From: VRUE01 sp040904405
GTDB taxonomy: Bacteria > Actinomycetota > Thermoleophilia > Solirubrobacterales > 70-9
NCBI GenBank assembly: GCA_040904405.1
Contig: JBBDTK010000089.1
Span: 1-30,469 of the forward strand
Direction: 5' to 3'
DNA length: 30,469 bases
The first letter of the stretch is position 1; each line of letters starts with the position of its first letter. Positions 8,269 to 13,863 of the stretch are shown one piece after another. Position numbers and translations under genes: made by a program. The notes below the pieces were generated by a model. That model was given only the letters and a program-made list of their open reading frames with translations. It searched no databases and was not told where the DNA came from.

Positions 8269-8700
8269 ATGAGCGTTCTCGAGCAGGTGCAGGCGGACGT
8301 GCGCACGGCGATGAAGGCGGGCGAGCGCGAGCGCGCCGCGGCGCTGCGGATGGTCGTCGACTCGCTGCAGCAGGACGCGAAGCTGGGCAAGGGCGACGAG
8401 GTGGCCGTGCTGCAGCGCGAGCGCAAGAAGCGGCTCGAGGCGGCGGAGGCCTACCGCGAGGCCGGCCGCGGCGAGCAGGCCGGCGCCGAGGACTTCGAGG
8501 CGGGGCTGATCGAGGGCTACCTGCCGGCGCAGCTCTCCGACGAGGAGCTGGCCGGGCTGGTCGAGGCGGCGATCGAGCAGACCGGCGCCAGCGAGCAGAG
8601 GCAGATCGGCCAGGTGATGTCGGCGCTGATGCCGAAGCTGGGCGGGCGCGCCGACGGCAAGCGGGTCAGCTCGGCGGTGCGGGAAAAACTTGGCTCGTAG
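8269..8700 (+). CDS. yqeY: YqeY/GatB-tail family protein
   Basis: The product has 143 residues. It matches the YqeY family, which resembles the C-terminal tRNA-binding helical tail of GatB: MSVLEQVQADVRTAMKAGER, then LRMVVDSLQQ, then GYLPAQLSDEELAGLVEAAI and MSALMPKLGGRADGKRVS. The exact role is unknown; it may act near tRNA-dependent amidation or translation. The IS110 element ends inside codon 2: the ATG is supplied by the element end (8269-8271), the core AG follows, and host sequence resumes at 8274. The original ATGAG is still present at 6764. The native promoter is probably lost, so expression now depends on sequences in the IS end. phoH overlaps its 3' end by 11 nt. Confidence 0.88.
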   Translation: MSVLEQVQADVRTAMKAGERERAAALRMVVDSLQQDAKLGKGDEVAVLQRERKKRLEAAEAYREAGRGEQAGAEDFEAGLIEGYLPAQLSDEELAGLVEAAIEQTGASEQRQIGQVMSALMPKLGGRADGKRVSSAVREKLGS

Positions 8701-9700
8701 GCAGCTGACCCTCGACAACTCCGTGGCCGCCGAGCTGGCCGGCTCCGAGGACGCCGTGCTGCGCGCCCTGCGCGGCCGGCTCGACTGCGAGTTCCACCTG
8801 CGCGGCAACGTGCTCACCCTCGACGGCGAGTCGAGCGACGTGCAGACCGCGGCGACGGTCGTCGACGAGCTGGTCGAGCTGATCGAGCAGGGCCACGAGG
8901 TGGCGCCGGGCACGATCGAAGCGGTGACCGGGGCGCTCGACGCGCACGAGAGCCCGGCCGAGATCCTCGAGGACGTCGTCTGGCGCCACCGCAACACCAA
9001 GGTGGCGCCGAAGACGCTCAACCAGAAACGCTACGTCGACTCGATCCGCAACCACACGGTCACCTTCGGCATCGGCCCGGCCGGGACCGGCAAGACCTTC
9101 CTCGCGGTGGCGATGGCGGCGCACGCCCTGGCCGAGCGCGAGGTGCAGCGGATCATCCTCACCCGCCCCGCGGTCGAGGCCGGCGAGCGGCTCGGCTTCC
9201 TGCCCGGCGACATCCAGGCCAAGGTCGACCCCTACCTGCGGCCGCTCTTCGACGCGCTCTACGACATGCTCGACCCCGACCGGGTCAACGGCTACTTCGA
9301 GCGCGGAGTGATCGAGGTGGCGCCGCTGGCGTTCATGCGCGGCCGCACCTTGAACGACTCCTTCGTGATCCTCGACGAGGCGCAAAACACCAGCCCCGAG
9401 CAGATGAAGATGTTCCTCACCCGGCTCGGCTTCAACTCGCGCATGGTCGTCACCGGCGACGTCACCCAGATCGACCTGCCGGCCGACCAGCGCTCCGGCC
9501 TGGTCGTCGTCCGCGACATCCTCAGCCAGGTCCAGGACATCTCCTTCGTCCGCTTCGGCGGCGAGGACGTGGTCCGCCACAAGCTGGTGCAGCGGATCGT
9601 CGCCGCCTACGGCGAGCACTCCGAGCGCCAGGGTGAGCGCCCGGCGCAGGGTGAGCGCCCGGCGCAGGGCGACCGGCAGCCGCAGGCGGATGGCGACTGA
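8690..9700 (+). CDS. phoH: PhoH-like ATPase (possible RNA helicase/nuclease partner)
   Basis: The 336-residue product has an N-terminal KH-like region followed by a P-loop ATPase. Walker A is GPAGTGKT at residues 129-136 and Walker B is FVILDEAQN near 225. The TRPAVEAGERLGFLPGD and VTGDVTQIDLP motifs are typical of the PhoH/YbeZ family. The family works with YbeY in rRNA and RNA maturation, and ybeY is the next gene. The start is a TTG at 8690, overlapping yqeY by 11 nt; the downstream ATGs would remove the N-terminal domain. The C-terminus carries a short tandem peptide repeat (QGERPA twice) from an 18-nt DNA repeat, just before ybeY. The overlaps indicate one transcript with ybeY and era. 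Confidence 0.95.
   Translation: MARRQLTLDNSVAAELAGSEDAVLRALRGRLDCEFHLRGNVLTLDGESSDVQTAATVVDELVELIEQGHEVAPGTIEAVTGALDAHESPAEILEDVVWRHRNTKVAPKTLNQKRYVDSIRNHTVTFGIGPAGTGKTFLAVAMAAHALAEREVQRIILTRPAVEAGERLGFLPGDIQAKVDPYLRPLFDALYDMLDPDRVNGYFERGVIEVAPLAFMRGRTLNDSFVILDEAQNTSPEQMKMFLTRLGFNSRMVVTGDVTQIDLPADQRSGLVVVRDILSQVQDISFVRFGGEDVVRHKLVQRIVAAYGEHSERQGERPAQGERPAQGDRQPQADGD
9629..9670 (+). repeat. 18-nt tandem repeat in the phoH tail
   Basis: The unit CAGGGTGAGCGCCCGGCG occurs twice (9629-9646, 9647-9664), and a third unit starts and diverges at 9665. It is in frame and encodes QGERPA-type hexapeptides. Slippage could change the tail length without breaking the frame. Confidence 0.8.
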
Positions 9701-10190
9701 CCTCGCCGACGTGCCGGCGGAGCTGCGCGGTGCGGCGCAGGCGGCGCTGGCCGCGGCCGGGGTGGGCGACGGGCACCTGGCCGTGGAGTTGGTCGACGCG
9801 GCGCGGATCCGTGAGCTGAACCGCGAGCACCGGGGCCGCGACGCTCCGACCGACGTGCTCGCCTTCCCGCTCGACGGGGCCGGCCCGACCGCAGGCCCGC
9901 GCGAGCTGGGCGACGTGGCTATCTGCCCCGAGCACTGCGAGGACGTGACCGAGGCCGCGGTCCACGGCGTCCTCCACCTCTGCGGCTACGACCACGAGAC
10001 GGATCAAGGTGAGATGTTGTCTGCACAGGCTGAGATCATGAAAGGCATCCGTCGTTCGCCCGGTATGCCCGGACGCGAAGCGGAGGACATGCCGGTCGAT
10101 GAGAAAGCCCAGCCCTCATCCGGACCCGGTCACGATCTGACTCATCCGGGTCCGGGTGAGGGCCGAGCGGGGGAGGTCGGGATCCCGTGA
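9690..10190 (+). CDS. ybeY: Endoribonuclease YbeY, 16S rRNA maturation
   Basis: YbeY is a metal-dependent RNase needed for 16S rRNA 3'-end maturation and ribosome quality control. The metal-binding signature HGVLHLCGYDHE is complete and is preceded by APTDVLAFPL and ELGDVAICPE. From the ATG at 9690 it has 166 residues and overlaps phoH by 11 nt. After the normal end of the fold (GEMLSAQAEIM) there is a tail of about 45 polar residues rich in Pro and Gly. That tail is encoded partly by an 18-bp inverted repeat. Its stop codon overlaps the GTG of era (GTGA). Confidence 0.93.
   Translation: MATDLADVPAELRGAAQAALAAAGVGDGHLAVELVDAARIRELNREHRGRDAPTDVLAFPLDGAGPTAGPRELGDVAICPEHCEDVTEAAVHGVLHLCGYDHETDQGEMLSAQAEIMKGIRRSPGMPGREAEDMPVDEKAQPSSGPGHDLTHPGPGEGRAGEVGIP
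10112..10163. repeat. 18-bp inverted repeat inside the ybeY tail
   Basis: Arms 10112-10129 and 10146-10163 pair at 17 of 18 positions, and the odd one can be a G-U pair. The spacer is 16 nt. It ends 24 nt before the era start. It may shape phoH-ybeY-era mRNA processing or era translation, or it may be a palindromic unit that landed in the reading frame. Confidence 0.6.
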
Positions 10191-11080
10191 CCCGCGCCGG
10201 CTTCGTCGGCCTCGCCGGCCGGCCCAACGTCGGCAAGTCGACCCTGGTCAACGCGATCGTCGGCAGCCGCGTCGCGATCGTCTCGGTGCGGCCGCAGACG
10301 ACGCGGCGGGCGATCCGCGGCATCGCCACCGACCTCGAGGCGGGCCGCCAGCTCGTCCTCGTCGACCTGCCCGGCGTGCAGAAGCCGCGCGACGTATTGA
10401 CCGAGCGGATGCAGAGCCGTGTCGAGCGCGAGCTGGCCGATTCGGACCTGGCCCTGCTGGTCGTCAACGGCGAGCAGGGGATCGGCCCCGGCGACCGCTT
10501 CATCGCCCGCGCCCTGCTCACGGCCAGGCGCGAGCTGCCGACGATCTGCGCGGTCAACAAGGCCGACCGCACGGGGCCCAACCAGCTGGTCCCGGTGCTG
10601 GCCGAGGCGGCCGAGCTGGAGGGAGTCGACGAGGTCTTCCCGATCAGCGCCCGCACCGGCGAGGGGCTTGAGGCCCTGGTCGAGCGGCTCGGCGAGCTGG
10701 TCCCCGAGGGCCCCTACCTCTACCCGCCGGAGGAGCACAGCGACCAGCCGGGCGAGACGATGCTGGCCGAGCTGATCCGCGAGCAGGTGCTGAACCGGAC
10801 CCGCGAGGAGATCCCGCACTCGGTCGAGGTCGAAGTCAAGGAGGTCGAGCGGCGCGAGGACGGCCTGGTCACCGTGCGCGCCGACGTCTGGGCCGAGACC
10901 GAGTCGCAGAAGGGCATCCTGATCGGCAAGGGGGGCGCCAAGGTCGAGGAGATCGGCAGCGGCGCCCGCCGCTCGCTCGAAGCCGAGCTCGATGCCAAGG
11001 TTCACCTCGAGCTCAAGGTCCGCGTCCGCGGCCACTGGCGCCGCGACGAGGATCTGCTCGACCGCCTGGGGATCGAATGA
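10187..11080 (+). CDS. era: Ribosome-assembly GTPase Era
   Basis: Era binds the 3' end of 16S rRNA and assists 30S assembly. The 297-residue product has G1 GRPNVGKST near residues 11-20, G3 DLPGVQ (instead of DTPG), G4 NKAD, and a C-terminal KH domain with the signature ILIGKGGAKVEEIGSGARR. The DLPG variant of G3 keeps the Asp and Gly and is not expected to abolish GTP binding. The start is a GTG at 10187 that overlaps the ybeY stop by 3 nt, which implies translational coupling. The order phoH-ybeY-era is widespread in Actinomycetota (where recO often follows), but here an unrelated gene with its own promoter comes next. Confidence 0.95.
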   Translation: MTRAGFVGLAGRPNVGKSTLVNAIVGSRVAIVSVRPQTTRRAIRGIATDLEAGRQLVLVDLPGVQKPRDVLTERMQSRVERELADSDLALLVVNGEQGIGPGDRFIARALLTARRELPTICAVNKADRTGPNQLVPVLAEAAELEGVDEVFPISARTGEGLEALVERLGELVPEGPYLYPPEEHSDQPGETMLAELIREQVLNRTREEIPHSVEVEVKEVERREDGLVTVRADVWAETESQKGILIGKGGAKVEEIGSGARRSLEAELDAKVHLELKVRVRGHWRRDEDLLDRLGIE

Positions 11081-11155
11081 GTGACGCGGGACTCGCTCTC
11101 AGGGGCCGGACCCCGGCCGGGCAACCGATGCTGTCGGGCGGCGAGGCGCTCAACC

Positions 11156-11161
11156 TACACT
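11156..11161 (+). promoter_or_regulatory. Putative -10 box TACACT
   Basis: TACACT is followed by 6 nt and the ATG at 11168, leaderless geometry. The 87-nt gap after era shows nothing else. Confidence 0.6.
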
Positions 11162-11167
11162 TGATCA

Positions 11168-11872
11168 ATGGCTGCGCTACGCACCGCTGACCCCTGGCGA
11201 GACACCGAAGTCATCGACGCCCGCGCCCCGCGCTTCAACCAGGCGGTGGTGGGGGTCGTCGCCCTGACCGGCGCCCTCTTCGGCTGGCCGCTGCTCTGGG
11301 CGTTGATGGGGGCGCAGCTGCTGATCGGGCTGACCCTTGGGCGGCGCTTCTGCCTCACCTGCCTCGCCTACTTCGAGTTGATCCAGCCTCGCTTCGGCGA
11401 GGGAGAGCTGGAGGACTCGCGCCCGCCCCGCCTGGCGAACGCGATCGGCTTCGCCTTCCTCACCGCCGCGGCGCTGGCCTGGTGGCTGGGCGCGCCCGCC
11501 GCCGGCACGGCGCTCGCCGCGCTCGTCGCCTTGCTCGCGCTGCTGGCCGCGACGAGCGGCTTCTGCGCCGGCTGCGAGCTCTACAGGCTGAGCGCCCGCC
11601 TGCGCGGGATCTCGCCGCGGCGCCACAGCAATATCGAGCCCGCCGATCTTGGCGCGCTCGACGGGCACAGTCGCGCCTTCGTCGAGTTCACCCACCCGCT
11701 CTGCGCCGAGTGCCGCGAGTGGGAGCTGCGCCTCGCCGGCGAGCCCGACCCGCTGGTCAAGCTCGACGTGCGCGAGCGACCCGACCTCGCCCGCAAGTAC
11801 GGGATCGCGGTCGTGCCCACCGTCTTCGCGGTGGCGGCGGACGGGGCGGTGCTCGAGCGCCTCGCGCCTTGA
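11168..11872 (+). CDS. DUF4395 membrane domain fused to a thioredoxin-like domain
   Basis: The 234-residue product has two parts. Residues 15-140 resemble DUF4395: membrane helices around 27-58 and 90-130, with cysteine pairs Cys62-Cys65 (FCLTC) and Cys133-Cys136 (FCAGC). Residues 168-234 form a short thioredoxin-like domain with Cys179-A-E-Cys182 and a cis-Pro turn (GIAVVPTVF). Such fusions are thought to handle membrane thiol redox or sulfur transfer, but the substrate is unknown. DUF4395 proteins often sit beside thioredoxin or rhodanese genes, so the fusion fits that partnership. It starts leaderless from TACACT. The peroxiredoxin at 12262 is a plausible functional neighbour. Confidence 0.75.
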   Translation: MAALRTADPWRDTEVIDARAPRFNQAVVGVVALTGALFGWPLLWALMGAQLLIGLTLGRRFCLTCLAYFELIQPRFGEGELEDSRPPRLANAIGFAFLTAAALAWWLGAPAAGTALAALVALLALLAATSGFCAGCELYRLSARLRGISPRRHSNIEPADLGALDGHSRAFVEFTHPLCAECREWELRLAGEPDPLVKLDVRERPDLARKYGIAVVPTVFAVAADGAVLERLAP

Positions 11873-11884
11873 GGCGCTGTTGAC

Positions 11885-12181
11885 TTGGAGGCCGAGGGCG
11901 CCGGCCCGTTCGACCTGACGTTCATCGACGCCGACAAGGAGCGCACCCCCGACTACTTCGCCTGGGCGCTGGATCGCTCCCGCCCCGGCAGCCTGATCGT
12001 CGCCGACAACGTCGTCCGCGATGGGACCCTGGCCGACTCGGACAGCGACGACCCGAAGGTCCGGGCGCAGCGCCGCCTGCACGAGGCGATCGCCGCCGAG
12101 CCGAGAGTTGAGGCGACGACGATCCAGACGGTCGGCGGCAAGGGCTACGACGGCTTCACGATCGCCCTGGTGGCCGGGTAA
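11885..12181 (+). pseudogene. O-methyltransferase remnant, C-terminal part (copy A)
   Basis: The open frame from the TTG near 11885 encodes 98 residues that match the C-terminal half of SAM-dependent O-methyltransferases of the Methyltransf_3 (catechol-type) family: FDLTFIDADKERTPDYFAWA, then SRPGSLIVADNVVRDG and TIQTVGGKGYDGF. The SAM-binding half (LExGTxxGYST) is missing, so it cannot be active alone. It lies 12 nt after the thioredoxin fusion. A second, differently deleted copy lies at 20650-20956. Stretches 11888-11923 and 12113-12157 are almost or fully identical to that copy. Confidence 0.75.
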
Positions 12182-12240
12182 TCCTCAAACGTTGGCGTCG
12201 CCGCCCTTCGGCTCTACGGGGTTCGTCCTCGAAAGGCATA

Positions 12241-12261
12241 CGGGCTGAGAAGATCAGCCCG
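12241..12261. promoter_or_regulatory. Perfect hairpin or operator touching the peroxiredoxin start
   Basis: CGGGCTGA (12241-12248) and TCAGCCCG (12254-12261) are perfect arms around a 5-nt loop. The second arm ends at the base before the ATG at 12262. It could be a repressor site or an RNA hairpin that limits initiation. No ribosome-binding site is present between it and the start. Confidence 0.45.
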
Positions 12262-12858
12262 ATGAGCCAGGAACCCCCCGACCTCCATGCGCTGCCCGAC
12301 GACCTGCCGGTGCCAGAGGATGACGGCGCCGCGGACCATCTAGCGGATACCGCGGTCCCTTCCGTGGCCCTGCCGGCAACCGGTGGTGAGCAAGTCGATC
12401 TGGCTATCGCTGCGGCCGGTGATGGTTGTCTCGTCGTCTACGTCTACCCACGGACCGGCGTGCCCGGGCGGTCGCTCCCCACCGGCTGGGACCGGATTCC
12501 GGGAGCCCGGGGCTGCACCCTGCAGAGCTGCGCCTTCCGCGACAGCGCCGGCGAGCTGGCGGAGCTTGGCGCGACCGTCTTCGGCCTCAGCGCCCAGCCG
12601 CTCGGCGAGCAGCGCGAGTTCGCCGCGCGCGAGAACCTCCCCTACCCGCTGTTGAACGACGCCGAGTTCCGGCTGGCCGAGGAGTTGGGCCTGCCCACCT
12701 TCGAAGCGAACGGCATCCGCCATTACCGCCGACTCACCCTCATCGCCCGCCGGGGCCGGATCGCCAAGGTCTTCTACCCGGTCTTCCCGCCGCAGGAGAA
12801 CGCCGGCGACGTCATCGCCTGGCTTCGGCCGGACGGGCCTACGGAGAAAGCAGGCTGA
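12262..12858 (+). CDS. Peroxiredoxin, PrxQ/BCP-like
   Basis: The 198-residue product reduces peroxides through a reactive cysteine. The motif GCTLQSCAFRD carries Cys85 and Cys90, the peroxidatic and intramolecular resolving cysteines of PrxQ enzymes. It is preceded by VVYVYPRTGVPG, the usual strand and turn. The first 30 residues (acidic, Pro-rich) are an extension over typical bacterioferritin comigratory proteins of about 155 residues. The C-terminus has HYRRLTLIARRGRIAKVFYPVFPP, consistent with the fold. Electrons would come from thioredoxin. The ATG at 12262 directly follows a perfect hairpin. Its 3' end overlaps a possible pdxH remnant on the other strand. Confidence 0.88.
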   Translation: MSQEPPDLHALPDDLPVPEDDGAADHLADTAVPSVALPATGGEQVDLAIAAAGDGCLVVYVYPRTGVPGRSLPTGWDRIPGARGCTLQSCAFRDSAGELAELGATVFGLSAQPLGEQREFAARENLPYPLLNDAEFRLAEELGLPTFEANGIRHYRRLTLIARRGRIAKVFYPVFPPQENAGDVIAWLRPDGPTEKAG

Positions 12859-12950
12859 CACTCCACCCATTGCCGTCGCGCTGGAAGAGCCAGCGCTCGT
12901 GCATCCGCTGTTCCACGGGTCGTGTGGGGAGGCAGAACGCATGTAGCGCA
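12839..12950 (-). pseudogene. Possible remnant of a pyridoxamine 5'-phosphate oxidase C-terminus
   Basis: On the minus strand a frame ends RMHERWLFQRDGNGWSVSLL followed by SP and a TAG at 12841-12839. The pattern R-x-H-E/D-R-x-x-F-x-R-x-G-x-G-W-x-x-x-x-L-x-P is the typical tail of PdxH (pyridoxal phosphate synthesis). Upstream of this stretch the frame no longer resembles the enzyme, so only the tail remains. It overlaps the 3' end of the peroxiredoxin gene by about 20 nt. The match is short and from memory only, so the identity is uncertain. Confidence 0.35.
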
Positions 12951-13007
12951 ACGAGTCCTGCCTATTTGCGGCATCGGAGCGCTTTCTGCATCGCCTACTT
13001 ATGGCGC

Positions 13008-13013
13008 TATGAT
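13008..13013 (+). promoter_or_regulatory. Putative -10 box TATGAT of the second toxin-antitoxin pair
   Basis: TATGAT is followed by exactly 6 nt and the ATG at 13020. It is the closest match to TATAAT among the boxes in this window. Confidence 0.6.
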
Positions 13014-13019
13014 GTGGCG

Positions 13020-13256
13020 ATGGCTACTGAAACTGCCACGATCAGGGTTACCCGTGAGACCCGGAACCTCCTTGCCGAGCAGGCAAGTGAGCGCGGCATC
13101 TCTCTGTCGGCGATGTTGGCCGATCTCGCTCAGGACGTCGCCCGCGAGGCGATCTTCCGCGCGGAGCGGGATGCAACTCGAGCAGATGCCGGCGCCGCAG
13201 CCGTGCGGGCCGAGGACAGTGAGTGGGAGACGACCCTCGGCGATGGCCTCGACTGA
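13020..13256 (+). CDS. Ribbon-helix-helix-type antitoxin (MazE-like role)
   Basis: The 78-residue product begins with a strand and helix typical of small DNA-binding antitoxins: ATIRVTRETRNLLAEQASER, then GISLSAMLADLAQD. The C-terminal half is charged and probably disordered until it meets the toxin (SEWETTLGDGLD). It overlaps the toxin gene by 14 nt. The TATGAT box 6 nt before the ATG suggests a leaderless transcript that the complex would repress. An in-frame GTG at 13014 would add two residues but would leave no space after the box. Confidence 0.78.
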   Translation: MATETATIRVTRETRNLLAEQASERGISLSAMLADLAQDVAREAIFRAERDATRADAGAAAVRAEDSEWETTLGDGLD

Positions 13257-13611
13257 GCCCCGGCGCGGCGAGATCTGGCTCACCTCGCTCGGGGCGGCGC
13301 GGAAAGGTGAGCCCGGCAAGAACCGCCCTGCGATCGTGGCCTCGGTCGATGAGATCTCCACGGGACTGGAGGACGAGCTGATCGTCGTCGTCCCCCTGTC
13401 CAGCTCACGGGCCGTCTCGCCGCTGCGACCGCAGGTCTCCCCCGACGAAGGCATCGAGCGCTCCAGCGTTGCCGTCTGCCGTGGCATCAGGGCGGTGACG
13501 CGCAGGCGCCTGCTTCGCCGGCTTGGCGAGGCGAGCCCAGACGTTCTCCGTGACGTAGAGCAGGCGCTCGGCATGATTCTGGGGCTCGAGGGAAGGGTGG
13601 GTTCGCGTTAG
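13243..13611 (+). CDS. MazF/PemK-like endoribonuclease toxin
   Basis: The 122-residue product has the MazF/PemK start RRGEIWLTSLG, followed by GKNRPAIVASVD and VVVPLSS. These correspond to the first strands and the catalytic Arg/Ser-Thr region of the family. MazF toxins cleave mRNA or rRNA at short sequences. The ATG at 13243 lies within the antitoxin gene (14-nt overlap). The toxin needs the upstream promoter. It is followed by a 252-nt gap before the large RHS-type gene. Confidence 0.85.
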   Translation: MASTEPRRGEIWLTSLGAARKGEPGKNRPAIVASVDEISTGLEDELIVVVPLSSSRAVSPLRPQVSPDEGIERSSVAVCRGIRAVTRRRLLRRLGEASPDVLRDVEQALGMILGLEGRVGSR

Positions 13612-13667
13612 CTTCGTCAACGACCACCTCTACCGACGTGACCCGCTCTTCTGGTTTGGCTTGGGGG

Positions 13668-13702
13668 GCCACAATCCGCCACTTGGAGAGCGGGATTGTG
13701 GC
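13668..13702. repeat. Hairpin in the gap between mazF-like gene and RHS-type gene
   Basis: GCCACAATCC (13668-13677) pairs perfectly with GGATTGTGGC (13693-13702), with a 15-nt loop. No T-run follows, so it is at best a weak terminator. The rest of the 13612-13863 gap shows no gene; the frame of the next gene is open back to 13696 but lacks a good start there. Confidence 0.5.
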
Positions 13703-13863
13703 GCGACTACGGGGGCAAGGCGCTGCCCAGCCGATTGACCATTGGCGAGGAGCTGTGGCTGCGCGCAGATGTGATAAAACGGCGACGGAGGCAAGACCTC
13801 GGAGGTACCGAAGTGCTTATCTCCATTTTCCGTCCAACAGTAAGTCAGGAGAGGGAGGGGGGA

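Larger units (their letters stand above)
6769..8273 (-). mobile_element. IS110-family insertion sequence
   Basis: The element is about 1.5 kb and has one DEDD recombinase gene and a long non-coding end. Both junctions share ATGAG (6764-6768 and 8269-8273), which includes the core dinucleotide AG (CT on the element strand). There are no terminal inverted repeats, as expected for IS110. Read on the minus strand, the recombinase-distal end finishes CACAGGAAGT then CT, and the other end starts CT then CATAGGGG. Both end sequences recur in the non-coding region in the places where donor guides belong. The ends are therefore inferred from guide matches plus the shared core, which is unusually firm support without a reference copy. 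Confidence 0.9.

Noticed and set aside
6653..8272. A 539-residue open frame on the plus strand across the IS110 element
   Set aside because: It is a shadow of the recombinase and bridge RNA region and shows no protein family. It begins in part from the displaced yqeY start codon.
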